Positions 12,095-23,739 of a stretch of DNA of 64,000 nt are shown here, piece after piece. A program made the translations under genes and the position numbers. The first letter of the stretch is position 1. The number at the start of each line of letters is the position of its first letter. Source of the stretch: Periweissella fabalis (GTDB taxonomy: Bacteria; Bacillota; Bacilli; Lactobacillales; Lactobacillaceae); the NCBI RefSeq assembly GCF_012396505.1, contig NZ_JAAXPN010000003.1, positions 62,001 through 126,000 of the forward strand. Reading direction: 5' to 3'. A model generated the notes under the pieces. The model saw nothing but the letters and a program-made list of their open reading frames with translations, did not search any database and was not told the origin of the DNA.

Positions 12095-12151
12095 ATACGA
12101 TTTGGTACGTAGTGATAATTAATGTTGTCATAGTACGGAAAGGAACATATT

Positions 12152-14752
12152 TTGACTGAAGAAAGTTTTTCAAAACAAGATGGACGCATCACAGATGTTA
12201 ATCTTGGAAACACGATGCGCGAATCATTTTTAAGCTATGCGATGTCAGTTATCGTAGCACGGGCGTTACCAGATGTTCGTGATGGGATGAAACCAGTTCA
12301 CCGTCGGATTTTGTATGGCATGAATGAACTTGGGGTGACGCCTGATAAACCATACAAAAAATCAGCCCGGATTGTCGGGGATGTCATGGGGAAATATCAC
12401 CCCCATGGTGACTCTGCAATCTATGAATCAATGGTGCGAATGGCCCAAGACTGGAGTTACCGTTATCTATTAGTAGATGGGCATGGTAACTTTGGATCAA
12501 TCGATGGTGATAGTCCTGCCGCCATGCGGTATACCGAAGCAAAAATGTCCAAAATTGCAATGGAAATGCTCCGTGATATTAACAAAAATACCGTTGATTT
12601 TGGTGCTAACTATGATGGTACCGAACGCGAACCATTAGTATTACCTGCGCGTTTCCCTAACTTGTTGGTTAACGGGGCTTCAGGGATTGCCGTAGGGATG
12701 GCGACTAATATTCCACCACATAATTTACATGAGGTAATTGCGGGATTACACATTTTGATGAATAATCCAGAAGCAACCACGGCTGACTTGATGGAAGCTA
12801 TTCCAGGCCCTGATTTCCCAACCGGGGGAATTGTGATGGGGAAAGCCGGAATTCGTAAAGCATACGAAACTGGTAAAGGAACAGTCACAGTCCGTGCCAA
12901 AGTTGATATTGAAGTTGAAAAAAATGGTCGCGAACGCATTATTGTAACTGAATTCCCATATATGGTTAATAAAGCTAAATTAGTTGAACGGATTGCTGAT
13001 TTAGCACGTGAAAAACGAGTTGAAGGGATTACGGGTGTTAATGATGAATCTGACCGTGATGGTTACCGGATGGTCGTTGATGTTCGTCGCGACACTTCAG
13101 CAAGTGTTGTTTTAAATAACTTGTACAAAAATACATTATTACAAACAACATTTAGCTTTAATATGTTGGCGATTAAAGATAAACAACCAAAAGTATTAGG
13201 CTTAAAAGAAATGTTAGTAGCCTATTTGGAACATCAACAAGAAGTTATTCGTCGACGGACCGAATTTGACTTGAAGAAGGCCCAAGCACGGGCGCATATT
13301 TTAGAAGGTTTACGAATTGCCTTAGATCATATCGATGCAATTATTAAAGTTATTCGATCATCTGAAACATCTGAAATTGCTAAGAAGCATTTGATGGAAA
13401 ATTACCAATTATCTGATAAACAAGCACAAGCAATTTTAGATATGCGTTTAGTTCGTTTAACAGGCTTGGAACGCGATAAGATTGAAAATGAATATAATAA
13501 TTTATTAGAATTGATTGCTGATTTACAAGATATCTTAGCTAAGCCAGAACGAATTAATGAGATTATTTATCAAGAATTACTTGAAATTCAAGATAAATTT
13601 GGGGATGACCGCCGTACTGAATTACAGGTTGGTGACGTAACTTCCATTGAAGATGAAGATTTGATTGAAGAAGAAGATGTAATCATTACATTAACGCATA
13701 ATGGTTATGCCAAGCGTTTAGCAACATCAGAATTCAAATCACAACACCGTGGTGGCCGTGGGGTGCAAGGAACTGGTGTCCATGATGATGATTTCGTTGA
13801 ACATTTGATTTCAGCATCAACGCATGACACTCTCTTGTTCTTCACTAACCTTGGTAAAGTATACCGTTTGAAAGGATATGAAATTCCTGAATACGGACGC
13901 AATGCTAAGGGAATTCCGGTAATTAACTTATTGGGAGTTGAAGGCGGTGAAAAGATCCAAGCCGTGATTAATGTGCGTGGCGATGCTAAAACAAGTAAAG
14001 ACTTCTTGTTCTTTACAACGTTAAATGGGGTTGTTAAACGGACTGCGGTGGCTGATTTTAGTAACATTCGGACAAGTGGGCTACGAGCAGTCAGCTTGCA
14101 TGATAACGACCAATTAATTAGTGTTAATATCACTGATGGGGCGGCTAACATGATGATTGCCACCCACGCTGGTTATGCAGTATCATTTGCTGAAGCAGAT
14201 GTTCGTCAAATGGGACGTTCAGCAGCTGGGGTGCGTGGTATTCGTTTACGTGAAGGTGACTATGTAATTGGGGCAGATATTTTGCTCCCTGATCATAAAG
14301 TCTTAGTAATTACTGAAAATGGTTATGGTAAGCAAACCCCAATCACTGAATACCCAATCAAGGGCCGTGGTGGTAAAGGGATTAAAACGGCTAATGTTAC
14401 TGAAAAGAACGGTCCATTAGCTGGGATGGCCATTGTTAATGGTAGTGAAGACATTATGTTAACTACTGACCGTGGGGTAATGATTCGTTTCGGTTCTGAA
14501 AATGTTTCTGAAACTGGTCGGGCAACCCTTGGAGTACGGCTAATTCGTCTTGAAGATAATGCTAAGGTAGCAACTTTAGCGAAGGTTGATAAGGAAGTAG
14601 AAACTTCTGCTACTGAAGAATTAGTATTAACAGTAGATACTGATGAAGCAGTTGTTAGTGAAGCAACGACCCCAACGGAAGCAGAAACCGCTAAAGTGCA
14701 AAATTTTGCTGATGAACTAGTTAGCGAAAATGAAGTCAATGAAGAAAAGTAA
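12152..14752 (+). CDS. gyrA: DNA gyrase subunit A
   Basis: An 866-residue breakage-rejoining subunit with a TTG start preceded by AAAGGA. The catalytic Tyr lies in [10 protein letters not shown]. The quinolone-resistance region reads [12 protein letters not shown], with Ser and Glu at the usual resistance positions, the susceptible form. The C-terminal beta-pinwheel holds the GyrA box as IKGRGGKG, and the last 50 residues are an acidic Glu/Thr-rich tail. It starts 57 bp after gyrB. Confidence 0.97.
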   Translation: MTEESFSKQDGRITDVNLGNTMRESFLSYAMSVIVARALPDVRDGMKPVHRRILYGMNELGVTPDKPYKKSARIVGDVMGKYHPHGDSAIYESMVRMAQDWSYRYLLVDGHGNFGSIDGDSPAAMRYTEAKMSKIAMEMLRDINKNTVDFGANYDGTEREPLVLPARFPNLLVNGASGIAVGMATNIPPHNLHEVIAGLHILMNNPEATTADLMEAIPGPDFPTGGIVMGKAGIRKAYETGKGTVTVRAKVDIEVEKNGRERIIVTEFPYMVNKAKLVERIADLAREKRVEGITGVNDESDRDGYRMVVDVRRDTSASVVLNNLYKNTLLQTTFSFNMLAIKDKQPKVLGLKEMLVAYLEHQQEVIRRRTEFDLKKAQARAHILEGLRIALDHIDAIIKVIRSSETSEIAKKHLMENYQLSDKQAQAILDMRLVRLTGLERDKIENEYNNLLELIADLQDILAKPERINEIIYQELLEIQDKFGDDRRTELQVGDVTSIEDEDLIEEEDVIITLTHNGYAKRLATSEFKSQHRGGRGVQGTGVHDDDFVEHLISASTHDTLLFFTNLGKVYRLKGYEIPEYGRNAKGIPVINLLGVEGGEKIQAVINVRGDAKTSKDFLFFTTLNGVVKRTAVADFSNIRTSGLRAVSLHDNDQLISVNITDGAANMMIATHAGYAVSFAEADVRQMGRSAAGVRGIRLREGDYVIGADILLPDHKVLVITENGYGKQTPITEYPIKGRGGKGIKTANVTEKNGPLAGMAIVNGSEDIMLTTDRGVMIRFGSENVSETGRATLGVRLIRLEDNAKVATLAKVDKEVETSATEELVLTVDTDEAVVSEATTPTEAETAKVQNFADELVSENEVNEEK

Positions 14753-14795
14753 GTTGACATTGTAACGTATTTTAGAAGTTCAAAGCTAAATGTGG

Positions 14796-14930
14796 CTGAG
14801 ATTTGATTAATTTTAGTAGTAATTTGTAGCTAAAATTAATTTAAAAAAGCCCATATATTCGAAATATACGAAAATATCCCAGGAAAATCATTTTCCTGGG
14901 ATATTTTTATTAGGATATTTTCAATACTAT
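14796..14930 (+). repeat. interspersed hairpin element, copy A
   Basis: Copy of a family found six times here. It has the left motif TTTAGTAGTAATTTGTAGCTAAA, then ATATATTCG, an AT-flanked hairpin (CCCAGGAAAA with TTTTCCTGGG, 14878-14900) and the right motif TAGGATATTTTCAATA. It lies between the convergent gyrA and racemase genes and probably serves as the gyrA terminator. Confidence 0.75.
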
Positions 14931-14968
14931 TTAACTTTTAGTGTATGTTTTTTATAAAAGTTTTTTGG

Positions 14969-15697
14969 TCAATTATGAAGTAACTGCGTATTATTTCTGT
15001 TAGTAAGGGCCATTGTAACCGTCGTTTGAGCTAAAGTTGCTTGGGCATCAATTACAAATTCTGATGGATACGGTTCGCGGGCTTGAGCAACTGATAATTC
15101 CGTACAGCCTAAAATAACATAATCACAGTGGGCGTCAATCAATAATCGATTAATTAACGTATGATATTTAGTGCTGTCAACAAAGTCGTTATCTTTAACG
15201 TCATCGTAAATGAACTGCATCGTCATTTTTTGCCAAGCTGGTTCAAGGAGCACCACATCACCACCAAGTGATTCAATGTATTGTTGGTAGATGTGGGATT
15301 CAATGGTGCCATTAGTAGCTAATAAACCAATCCGGGGATGTTTATTTTCCATATTAAAGCATTGTTGGGCGGCTAATTGGGGCATGTTGAGAATCGGAAA
15401 ATTAGCGGCTTGTTCTAATTGGGGTAAGAAATAGTGGGCGGTATTACAAGTAATCACCGCAAAATCAGCCCCGCAAGCATTGAGCTTAGTAACGTCATCA
15501 AGGAGGGGCGGTAAAGGATTATCAGTTGATTTGCCCAAAATATATGCAGTACGATCAGGAATTTGGGCATCATTGATTACCAAATAATTTAAATATTCTT
15601 GATCTGAATGTGCAGGTGTTAAATCGTTAATTGCACTAACAAAGGTTTCCGTAGCTTTGGTTCCCATGCCACCGATAATCCCAAAAAAGTTCTTCAT
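14969..15697 (-). CDS. aspartate/glutamate racemase family protein
   Basis: A 242-residue member of the cofactor-independent Asp/Glu racemase family. The start MKNFFGIIGGMGTKATETF is characteristic of aspartate racemases, and the two catalytic Cys are visible in TCNTAH and ILGCTELS. It probably interconverts L- and D-aspartate (or a related acid) for the wall or for D-amino acid use. The start at 15697 has GGAGGCC upstream; a longer frame to 15757 is rejected. Single gene, opposite to its neighbours. Confidence 0.85.
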   Translation of the reverse strand: MKNFFGIIGGMGTKATETFVSAINDLTPAHSDQEYLNYLVINDAQIPDRTAYILGKSTDNPLPPLLDDVTKLNACGADFAVITCNTAHYFLPQLEQAANFPILNMPQLAAQQCFNMENKHPRIGLLATNGTIESHIYQQYIESLGGDVVLLEPAWQKMTMQFIYDDVKDNDFVDSTKYHTLINRLLIDAHCDYVILGCTELSVAQAREPYPSEFVIDAQATLAQTTVTMALTNRNNTQLLHN

Positions 15698-15882
15698 TAT
15701 TTCTGGCCTCCAAATTTTTACTAATGTCATCTTAACGTCAAAATGATTAGAAATCAATTAAAAATAATGACAATTAGATTTGAATGATTAAATTAATATA
15801 ATTAATATTAAGCTTAATCAATATAATTTAAAACGGTATACTTAAAAATAAATACGTATGATATCAACTAGAGGACTTACTT

Positions 15883-17061
15883 ATGAAATTACTACATACT
15901 GCCGATTGGCATATCGGTAAGCAATTAAATCAATTTAATTTGATTGACGTACAAAAAGATGCTTTTCAACAAATTAGTACTATTGCCAAAGATGAAGCGG
16001 TTGACGGTATTATTATTGCGGGTGATTTATATGACCGTGCAATTCCAAGTGTTGAAGCTGTTAAAAGCTTTGATCTAATGTTAAAACAGTTAAATTTGGA
16101 GCAAAATTTACCGATTTATGCCATTTCAGGTAATCATGATGGGGCTAATCGTTTAAACTTTGCTCGTGACTGGTTTGGCACACAACAGCTATATTTAAAT
16201 ACTAAAATTAAAGAAGCACTTATCCCAATCGAAACACCAACTGCGCAAATTTTCTTATTACCTTATTTCGATCCCCAAGATGCTCGAATTTTTTATAATG
16301 TTTCAGTTGAAAGCAATGAACTGCGCACAATTCAACAAGCAATGGAACGAGTCGTTACTGATATCATTGCCCAATTTGATCCGCAAAAACGACATATTTT
16401 AGTGACGCACTTTAACGTGCAAGGAACAGATAATGAAAATTATGAACTAACCTCTGAAACAACATCAACGGTGGGCGGGTTAAACACGGTTGCTGCTAGT
16501 ACGTTTGCGGCGTTTGATTATGTGGCACTTGGCCATCTGCACTTATGGCAAGCATCACCCACAAAACAAATTCGGTATAGTGGTTCACCAGTTAAATTCA
16601 ATACTAAGGAAGCTCAAAATAAAAAAGGGGTCTATATTGTTGATATTCCAGATGATGGGCCGATAAAATATACTTTTAAAGAAATTATTCCTAATAAGGA
16701 TTTATATGTTTTACGTGGAACATTTGCGGAATTAACTGCACCGGCCACTTATGAACAATATCCTGCTAAAGGGGCGGCTTTTTTTAGCATTCAATTACTT
16801 GATCGGCCGCAAGCTAAAAATATTCGTCAACAATTGGAAGAAATTTACGGCGATGTGGTTGAGTTAAAATATCATGTTAATTCAACGCTAGTTAACACTA
16901 GTCATCAACAATTACAAGAGCGGGCTGATATATCTGATAGTGAAATTATTAAACAATTTTATGCGGCTGTAATGGCCCCAGATGAATTAAGTCAAGCACA
17001 GAGTGACATGATTGATCACATATTAACGACATTACGCAGTGAAAGTGAGGAACAAGCTTAA
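15883..17061 (+). CDS. sbcD: exonuclease SbcCD subunit D
   Basis: A 392-residue Mre11-type nuclease. The phosphoesterase metal motifs are HTADWHIGK, AGDLYDR, SGNHDG and the later ALGHLHLW. With SbcC it cuts hairpins and palindromes in DNA. AGAGGA precedes the ATG. The stop overlaps the sbcC start by one base (TAATG). The long perfect palindrome at 8412 in this genome is the type of structure SbcCD attacks. Confidence 0.95.
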   Translation: MKLLHTADWHIGKQLNQFNLIDVQKDAFQQISTIAKDEAVDGIIIAGDLYDRAIPSVEAVKSFDLMLKQLNLEQNLPIYAISGNHDGANRLNFARDWFGTQQLYLNTKIKEALIPIETPTAQIFLLPYFDPQDARIFYNVSVESNELRTIQQAMERVVTDIIAQFDPQKRHILVTHFNVQGTDNENYELTSETTSTVGGLNTVAASTFAAFDYVALGHLHLWQASPTKQIRYSGSPVKFNTKEAQNKKGVYIVDIPDDGPIKYTFKEIIPNKDLYVLRGTFAELTAPATYEQYPAKGAAFFSIQLLDRPQAKNIRQQLEEIYGDVVELKYHVNSTLVNTSHQQLQERADISDSEIIKQFYAAVMAPDELSQAQSDMIDHILTTLRSESEEQA

Positions 17062-20000
17062 TGCGCCCAATTAAAGTTGAAATGAATTATTTTGGTCCCT
17101 ATGCCCATGGAGTCGTTGATTTTGATCGATTCACGGCCAGTCCATTATTTTTAATTAGTGGCCAAACTGGGGCGGGAAAAACAACGATTTTTGATGCAAT
17201 GACCTATGCCTTATTTGGTGAAGGCAGTGGTAGTCGTAAACCCGAAGATATGCGCTCGGATTTTGCAACGTTAAATGATACGACGAGTGTTCGCTTTTGG
17301 TTTGAACAACAAGGGACAACCTATTTAGTAACACGAACGCCAGCCCAGGAACGGGCCGCTAAACGTGGTAGTGGGACGACAATGGGCTTAGCGAGTTGTG
17401 CGGTATCTGAATATGATATGCGCACTGAACAAGAGCAAGGCACGAGTTACACGAAGAAAAAAGATGTTGATGAGTTTATTAAAGATTTGATTTCATTAAC
17501 CGCTGACCAATTCCGACAAATAATTTTATTACCGCAAGCTCAATTCCAAAAATTCTTAACCGCTGATAGTGGCGATAAAGAAAAAGTATTACGAGATTTA
17601 TTTGGCACGAAATTATTTTTAGACTTTAGCGAGCAGTTGAAAATGCAAGCAAGTGAATTAGGTAAACAACAAGAAGCTCAGACAACCCAAATTAATAATT
17701 TATTTGAGCAAGTTAAATGGACTGAGGATGAAGCACTAGCTTTCCAAGCAGCGCGAACATTAGCTGAAAAGCAAGCGTGTTTAGCTACTAAAGTCAATGA
17801 TCAACAAGCAGCTAATATGCAAGCTCAATTACAATTGACCACTTTAGATGAACAATTAACGGTAAAAACGCAAGCCCTAACTGCTGGGGAACTTTTACAA
17901 AAAGATTTTGCACGGTTAGCGGCATTAATGCAAGAACAGACAGAATTAAGTGCACAAAGTCAGCTAATGGCAGCTAATCAAGCTGAGGTCCGTAAATTAC
18001 AGTGGGTTAACCAGCAAGCACCGTTGATGGATCAATATCAACAACTAAGCCAAGCTTTACCGAATTTAGCGACCCAAGTAACGACTATGGCAGCCAATGT
18101 AGCAACATTAACGGCAGAAAATGCGCAATTAACGGTGACAGCTAATGAATTAGCCCAAGTACAACCAATGATTGATGAAGCGATTATTACGCAAGGTAAA
18201 ATTACCAATTATTTAATTCCATTAGCCGAACGTAAATTACGTTTAAGTGCGAATATGGATGCAGCGGATGCTAATGCACGCATGGTTCAAGCAAAAATTA
18301 GTACACAAAATAAGCAAATTAAAACGACAGAAAGTCAATTAGCGACGCAAAATACGGAATTAACTCACGATCCTGATTTTACCGCAGCGAGTACCCAGTT
18401 AGTAACATTACAAGCAGACATTAAGCAAGCTAATAATGTGGCTGAAAAGTTAGCAGAAGGACAACAAAGTTTAGCACAGGTTGCTGAGCAAAAAGCCACT
18501 ATCGAAGTTCAAAGTGCAAAGTTAACAACCGTTATCGCTGCAGCCAATCAAGCGGTTGACCAACAACGACAACGACGTCAAAGCTTAATGATTGCCCAAT
18601 TACAAAATGAACTTACAGACGGTCAAGCATGTATTGTTTGTGGCGCTTTAGAGCACCCAGCAGTGACAAAAATGGCACATCAACAAGTGACTGATGCCGA
18701 AATTAGAGCGGCGATAGATGAGTTAGAGGCGCAACAAACCGCCTTAGCGGAAAATACTGCCCAAGCCCAGGTCTTAGCTGAAAAATTAATGGAACTAACA
18801 ACTAGTCAACAAGCTAAGCAAGCCCAAGTAACAACATTAACGATTGAATTAGGAGAATTAAATACTGCTTTAGGGGAATTAGTTCAGCGTGAATTTACCG
18901 TTGCTGGTCCAGCTGAATTTAATTTTAGTGCTTGGCAACAAGTTGTGGCCTTAATTCAAACAGATCTTAATAAGCAACAAGCACATCATAAAGCCTTACA
19001 AGCTAACATTGATACTTTAAATGACCAACTTAAAAATGATCGGCAACAATTAGCCAAACTCCAAACTAAAGAAGCTCAATATATTGGCATTCGTAAAACG
19101 AATGCCGCTGAACTAGCTGATATCAGTACCGAAGTGTGCGACTTAGCGACGGTGAAGGAGTATCAAACTGAATTGAGTGCAATAACTACCAAAATAGATT
19201 TACACCAAACTAAAGTTACTAAGTTACAAGCTCAACAACAGCAACAACAAATTGCCTTAGCTGATGCTAAAGCTAAGCACACTAGTTTACAAGCACAACA
19301 AACGAGTGTTGCCACTGAATTAACGGCTGTCACAAAGCAATTAACGGCCGCTCTAGCGACGAAAACAACAGTGTCGACACTTGATGAGTTAGAAGCATTA
19401 ATTGCACAAGAACGACGTGAAAACCGCCAAGAAATACTTACCAAAATCTTGGCAGCTTACGAAACTAATCAAAAGCGGGTTGTAACTGAAATTAAGATGT
19501 TAAAGACAACTCTTAAAGATAAACAACAACCTGATTTAACAGCAATTAAAGCCACTATTGAGGGACTTAAAGTACAGCAACAAGCGGCACAAACCATCCA
19601 AACCGAAGTATATGCCCAAGTGATGCAACTTGAACAAACACAAGATGCAATTACCAAAATCGTAACAGCAATTGGCAAGCAAGCCGACGTATTAAATCAA
19701 TTAACGCAACTGGCAGCGGCTGTGAACGGTAAAAATGACCGACGCTTAACTTTGGAACGCTATGTTCTCCAAAGTTATTTAATAGAGGTTTTAGAGTATG
19801 CCAATGAATACTATTTTGCCGATTTAACTAATGGCCGCTATCAGTTTGATATCAACCAAGCAACGGGGAGCTATGCAACTAAAACTGGTTTAGAAATCAA
19901 TATTTATGATAATGATGCTGATGAGTTCCGGTCAGTTGATACTCTTTCAGGTGGGGAAACCTTTTTAGCATCATTAGCAATTGCATTATCATTGGCAGAA

Positions 20001-20240
20001 GTTATCCAGAATAAAGCTGGTGGTATTCGCATTGATGCGTTATTTATTGATGAAGGTTTTGGTTCTTTGGATGAAGAAACTTTAGAAAAAGCGATGGAAG
20101 CTCTTAATAAACTAGAACGTAGCGGGCGAATTATTGGCATAATTTCGCACGTCGAATCAATGAAACAAGAAATTCAGCAACAATTAAAAGTTGTTAAACG
20201 TGGTGATGGCCAAAGTGAATTAAAGTACCAATTAGCATAA
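17061..20240 (+). CDS. sbcC: exonuclease SbcCD subunit C (ATPase)
   Basis: A 1059-residue Rad50-like ATPase. Walker A is in SGQTGAGKTTIFDA near residue 33. Two long Gln/Ala/Thr-rich coiled-coil arms flank the zinc hook CIVCGALEHP (about residue 527). The C-terminal lobe has VDTLSGGETFLASLALA-like signature and Walker B ALFIDEGFGSLD. The coiled-coil codes unusually many CAA/CAG glutamines. Confidence 0.95.
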   Translation: MRPIKVEMNYFGPYAHGVVDFDRFTASPLFLISGQTGAGKTTIFDAMTYALFGEGSGSRKPEDMRSDFATLNDTTSVRFWFEQQGTTYLVTRTPAQERAAKRGSGTTMGLASCAVSEYDMRTEQEQGTSYTKKKDVDEFIKDLISLTADQFRQIILLPQAQFQKFLTADSGDKEKVLRDLFGTKLFLDFSEQLKMQASELGKQQEAQTTQINNLFEQVKWTEDEALAFQAARTLAEKQACLATKVNDQQAANMQAQLQLTTLDEQLTVKTQALTAGELLQKDFARLAALMQEQTELSAQSQLMAANQAEVRKLQWVNQQAPLMDQYQQLSQALPNLATQVTTMAANVATLTAENAQLTVTANELAQVQPMIDEAIITQGKITNYLIPLAERKLRLSANMDAADANARMVQAKISTQNKQIKTTESQLATQNTELTHDPDFTAASTQLVTLQADIKQANNVAEKLAEGQQSLAQVAEQKATIEVQSAKLTTVIAAANQAVDQQRQRRQSLMIAQLQNELTDGQACIVCGALEHPAVTKMAHQQVTDAEIRAAIDELEAQQTALAENTAQAQVLAEKLMELTTSQQAKQAQVTTLTIELGELNTALGELVQREFTVAGPAEFNFSAWQQVVALIQTDLNKQQAHHKALQANIDTLNDQLKNDRQQLAKLQTKEAQYIGIRKTNAAELADISTEVCDLATVKEYQTELSAITTKIDLHQTKVTKLQAQQQQQQIALADAKAKHTSLQAQQTSVATELTAVTKQLTAALATKTTVSTLDELEALIAQERRENRQEILTKILAAYETNQKRVVTEIKMLKTTLKDKQQPDLTAIKATIEGLKVQQQAAQTIQTEVYAQVMQLEQTQDAITKIVTAIGKQADVLNQLTQLAAAVNGKNDRRLTLERYVLQSYLIEVLEYANEYYFADLTNGRYQFDINQATGSYATKTGLEINIYDNDADEFRSVDTLSGGETFLASLAIALSLAEVIQNKAGGIRIDALFIDEGFGSLDEETLEKAMEALNKLERSGRIIGIISHVESMKQEIQQQLKVVKRGDGQSELKYQLA

Positions 20241-20327
20241 ATTTTTTTAATGAAAGCATGGCAAAAAATTTTTTCAAACGTATCTTATTGTTGATCGTAA
20301 GCATTTGAAATAAAAAAATCTTTTAGG

Positions 20328-20356
20328 TTGTATGATTCATAAAAAAGTGCTATCAT
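20328..20356 (+). promoter_or_regulatory. promoter of rpsF-ssb-rpsR
   Basis: TTGTAT and TATCAT with a 17-bp spacer, about 35 bp upstream of the leader hairpin of the S6 operon. Confidence 0.55.
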
Positions 20357-20390
20357 ACTAAATTGTTAGTGCATAAATAAAAGGCACTTT

Positions 20391-20428
20391 CCTTACTACT
20401 CTTTGAAGAGTAGTCATAGACCATAAGG
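20391..20428 (+). promoter_or_regulatory. S6:S18 ribosomal-protein leader motif
   Basis: In the rpsF 5' region CCTTA pairs with TAAGG around an inner hairpin CTACTCTTTGAAGAGTAG, leaving TCATAGACCA unpaired on the 3' side. This matches the layout of the conserved S6:S18 leader, where the S6-S18 complex binds the bulge to repress its own operon. The TAAGG arm runs into the rpsF ribosome site. Confidence 0.7.
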
Positions 20429-20443
20429 AGGAGAACAGTTCAA

Positions 20444-20731
20444 ATGACTTACGAATTAACTTACATCATTCGTCCTGACTTGGATAGTGAAGCAAAAACT
20501 GCTTTGGTAGAACGCTTTGACAAGATCTTGACAGACAACGGTGCAGCTATTGCTGATTCAAAGGACTGGTCAACTCGTCGTTTTGCATACGAAATCTCAC
20601 GTTTCCGTGAAGGAACTTACCACATTGTGAATTTTGATGCTAACGATGACGCGGCTATCAACGAATTTGACCGTCTTGCTAAGATCAGCCAAGACATCTT
20701 ACGTCACATGATCGTTAAGCGTGAAGCTTAA
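20444..20731 (+). CDS. rpsF: 30S ribosomal protein S6
   Basis: A 95-residue ribosomal protein starting [18 protein letters not shown], with [10 protein letters not shown] in the RNA-contact region. AAGGAGG precedes the ATG. First gene of the rpsF-ssb-rpsR operon and co-repressor with S18 through the leader. Confidence 0.97.
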   Translation: MTYELTYIIRPDLDSEAKTALVERFDKILTDNGAAIADSKDWSTRRFAYEISRFREGTYHIVNFDANDDAAINEFDRLAKISQDILRHMIVKREA

Positions 20732-20792
20732 TTTTCATTAGTGTTAACTATCATTGCATTAATTTGCAAGCATGAAAGGAGCATTATTCGTT

Positions 20793-21320
20793 ATGATTAA
20801 TCGAGTTGTCTTAGTTGGTCGTTTAACTCGTGATGTTGAACTTCGTTACACCCAAGGTGGTGCAGCGGTTGGTTCATTTACTATTGCGGTTAATCGCCAA
20901 TTTACCAATCAACAAGGTGAACGTGAAGCTGATTTTATTAACGCCGTTATTTGGCGGAAGTCAGCCGAAAACCTTGCTAATTTTACCCACAAGGGTTCAT
21001 TGATCGGTATTGAAGGTCGTTTGCAAACCCGCAATTACGAAAATCAACAAGGTACCCGTGTTTATGTTACAGAAGTAGTCGTTGATAACTTCTCATTGTT
21101 AGAATCACGCGCTGATTCAGAACGACATGCAGCAAGTGGCAACAATAACAACTTTGGTGGCAATAACTTTAATAGTGCTCCAAATTCAGCTTCATCAAAT
21201 GAGAACCCTTACGGGAACAGTTTTGCTGGCAATAGTCAACCAAAACAACCATCAAATAATGATCCATTTGCTTCAAATGGTAATGATATTGATATCTCAG
21301 ATGATGATTTACCATTCTAA
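20793..21320 (+). CDS. ssb: single-stranded DNA-binding protein
   Basis: A 175-residue SSB. The OB fold begins [19 protein letters not shown], followed by an Asn/Ser-rich disordered linker and the acidic tip DISDDDLPF that binds partner repair proteins. AAAGGAG lies upstream of the ATG at 20793; a longer frame from 20772 would overlap this site and is rejected. Confidence 0.96.
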   Translation: MINRVVLVGRLTRDVELRYTQGGAAVGSFTIAVNRQFTNQQGEREADFINAVIWRKSAENLANFTHKGSLIGIEGRLQTRNYENQQGTRVYVTEVVVDNFSLLESRADSERHAASGNNNNFGGNNFNSAPNSASSNENPYGNSFAGNSQPKQPSNNDPFASNGNDIDISDDDLPF

Positions 21321-21340
21321 AAAACAGGAGGAACTCAGTC

Positions 21341-21580
21341 ATGGCTCAACAACGTCGTGGCGGTAACCGTCGTCGCCGTAAGGTAGACTTCATCGCCGCA
21401 AACCACATTGAATACGTTGATTACAAGGACACTGAATTGTTGGAACGTTTTATCTCAGAACGAGGTAAAATCTTGCCACGTCGTGTTACTGGTACTTCAG
21501 CAAAGAACCAACGTAAGCTTACAACCGCTATTAAGCGTGCTCGTATCATGGGCTTACTTCCATTCGTTGCCGAAGACTAA
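21341..21580 (+). CDS. rpsR: 30S ribosomal protein S18
   Basis: A 79-residue basic protein ([32 protein letters not shown]), the standard S18 pattern. CAGGAGG precedes the ATG. It binds S6 in the small subunit and in the leader feedback loop. Confidence 0.97.
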   Translation: MAQQRRGGNRRRRKVDFIAANHIEYVDYKDTELLERFISERGKILPRRVTGTSAKNQRKLTTAIKRARIMGLLPFVAED

Positions 21581-21600
21581 TATCAATTACGTCTTTAAGA

Positions 21601-21633
21601 AACGTGCCCGCATTTATGCGAGCACGTTTTTTT
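21601..21633 (+). terminator. terminator of rpsF-ssb-rpsR
   Basis: AACGTGC-CCGC pairs with GCG-AGCACGTT over a short AT loop and is followed by seven T. Confidence 0.88.
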
Positions 21634-21728
21634 GTAGTTCGTTTTATTAATATTAGCGCTAGTAAGCGAGAATATTAAAAATATGGTAAAATGAACGTTA
21701 TCAAATTAAGATTACGAGGTAATGAATC

Positions 21729-23726
21729 GTGAACCGATTCTTCAATGTAAGTAAATTACCAGAGTTTCTACAAAATGGCCGGATTCGAGTTTTATTCACT
21801 ATCGTTTCCGGGTTAGCAATTATTGGATTAGTTGCAGCTTTTTGGGCTAATATTGTGTTTGGCTTTATTTTTTTCTTTTTAGAAATTGGCGTCTTAATTT
21901 ATGTTATTGAGATTTTAAAACGTATTGGGGCAGATTCAACACAATATATTTCAGATTTATCATTTCGAATTGAACGTGGTGAGCAAGAGGCTTTAATTGC
22001 AATGCCATTAGGTATCTTGTTGTTTAATGAGAAACATGAAATAAGTTGGATTAATCCGTACTTGCAACAGTACTTCGGTGAAGAAAGTGTCATCGGAACT
22101 AAATTAGAAGATGCTAGTCCAGAATTAAATGAATTACTAAATGCACAGGTTGATGAAAATGAGCCTAGCAAAATTTTTTGGAAAAATCGGAGTTTCTCAG
22201 TTTCAATTCAAGCTAATCTACGTGTTATCTATTTAATGGATATTACATCATACACTGAAATCGAACAACGCTATTTGGATGAACAGCTTGTTTTTGGGAT
22301 GGTATCGCTTGATAACTATGAAGAAATTGCCGAGCGATTAAATGATTCTGAGGCGTCAGCTTTACGCTCATATGTAACACGAGAATTGACACAATGGACT
22401 GAAAATCATGGCATGTATATGCGACGACTTAATACCACACACTTCTTTATTTTAGGTCACGCTGCCAGTTTGTTAAGCTCTGAAAATGATAAATTTTCAA
22501 TTTTGGATATTGTCCGTGAAACAACGTCAAAACAAAATATTCCAGTTACATTAAGTATGGGATTTGCATATGCAGAAAAAGATTTGGCTAAATTAGCTCA
22601 ACAGGCACAAGCAAATCTTGACTTAGCCTTAGGGCGTGGTGGTGATCAAGTAGTTGTCAAGGCTAGTGAAGAAGAAGCTCGTTTTTATGGTGGAAAAACC
22701 AATCCGATGGAAAAGCGGACTCGAGTTCGAGCACGGATGGTTTCACAAGCTTTGACTGATTTAATTAGCCAAGCTGACCATATTTATATTATGGGACATA
22801 ATAACCCTGATATGGATGCACTTGGTTCGGCATTAGGTCTTCGGCGAATTGCGCAAATGAATGGTAAAGCAGCATCAATTATAGTTGACAGTAGGAATGT
22901 GCATAGTGATATTCAAATGTTGTTGGCTGAGGTTAATAAAGTTGAAGTTGATAAAAATGCTTTTATAACATATGAAGAGGCATTGATTAATGCGACTGAT
23001 GATAGTTTATTGGTTATGGTTGATCATTCAAAACCATCAATTTCAATGGAACCACAGTTATATCATAAATTACAATCACGCGTAGTAATAATTGATCACC
23101 ATCGACGTAGTGAAGAATTTCCTGATAATCCAATGTTGGTATATATTGAACCATATGCTTCCTCAACTGCTGAATTGATTACGGAGTTATTTGAATATCA
23201 AGATCATGAACAAGATCCAATTAATCGGATTGAAGCAACTGCTTTATTAGCCGGAATTCAAATAGATACAAAATCATTTACATTAAGAGCTGGAACTCGG
23301 ACTTTTGACGCTGCTAGTTATTTACGTTCTGCTGGTGCAGATGCTGGGTTAATTCAACAATTTATGAAAGAAAATGTTGAAAGTTATATGGCTCGCACAC
23401 ATTTATTAGAATCAGTAAAAATAGTTGGAAATGCAGCAATTGCTATGGGTGAAAATGATGTTATCTATGATAATGTTGTGGCAGCTCAAGCAGCTGATTC
23501 ATTATTGCAAGTTCTAGGAATTGAACAATCGTATGTGATAACATTACGTAATGATGGCAGAGTTGGTGTATCAGCACGTTCAACGGGACAGATTAGTGTT
23601 CAAATGATTATGGAACAAATGGGTGGTGGTGGTCATTTATCAAATGCAGCTACCCAAGTTGCTGACAGTACAGTTGATCAGGTTGGTCAACAATTACGTG
23701 AACTATTAGCTACACAAGAAATTTAA
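21729..23726 (+). CDS. gdpP: cyclic-di-AMP phosphodiesterase GdpP
   Basis: A 665-residue membrane enzyme that hydrolyses c-di-AMP and so affects wall and osmotic homeostasis. Two N-terminal membrane segments (about residues 19-66) precede a PAS domain, a degenerate GGDEF domain and the DHH/DHHA1 catalytic part. Catalytic motifs are [18 protein letters not shown] and [11 protein letters not shown], and [12 protein letters not shown] is the DHHA1 motif. The start is GTG with GAGGT upstream. It precedes rplI by 13 bp, the conserved order. Confidence 0.95.
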   Translation: MNRFFNVSKLPEFLQNGRIRVLFTIVSGLAIIGLVAAFWANIVFGFIFFFLEIGVLIYVIEILKRIGADSTQYISDLSFRIERGEQEALIAMPLGILLFNEKHEISWINPYLQQYFGEESVIGTKLEDASPELNELLNAQVDENEPSKIFWKNRSFSVSIQANLRVIYLMDITSYTEIEQRYLDEQLVFGMVSLDNYEEIAERLNDSEASALRSYVTRELTQWTENHGMYMRRLNTTHFFILGHAASLLSSENDKFSILDIVRETTSKQNIPVTLSMGFAYAEKDLAKLAQQAQANLDLALGRGGDQVVVKASEEEARFYGGKTNPMEKRTRVRARMVSQALTDLISQADHIYIMGHNNPDMDALGSALGLRRIAQMNGKAASIIVDSRNVHSDIQMLLAEVNKVEVDKNAFITYEEALINATDDSLLVMVDHSKPSISMEPQLYHKLQSRVVIIDHHRRSEEFPDNPMLVYIEPYASSTAELITELFEYQDHEQDPINRIEATALLAGIQIDTKSFTLRAGTRTFDAASYLRSAGADAGLIQQFMKENVESYMARTHLLESVKIVGNAAIAMGENDVIYDNVVAAQAADSLLQVLGIEQSYVITLRNDGRVGVSARSTGQISVQMIMEQMGGGGHLSNAATQVADSTVDQVGQQLRELLATQEI

Positions 23727-23739
23727 AAGGGGTAAAAAG

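Noticed and set aside
12095-12151. Partial inverted repeat between gyrB and gyrA as a terminator
   Set aside because: The arms are short and imperfect and no T tract follows; the two genes are probably cotranscribed.
19232-19444. Cys-rich open frame antisense to sbcC
   Set aside because: It is the complement of Gln/Ala-rich coiled-coil codons; no start signals.
20772-20792. Seven extra residues at the start of SSB
   Set aside because: They are encoded by the ribosome-binding region itself; [14 protein letters not shown] is the conserved start.
21127-21366. Open frame overlapping the end of ssb
   Set aside because: Out-of-frame reading of the Asn-rich linker; low-complexity shadow.
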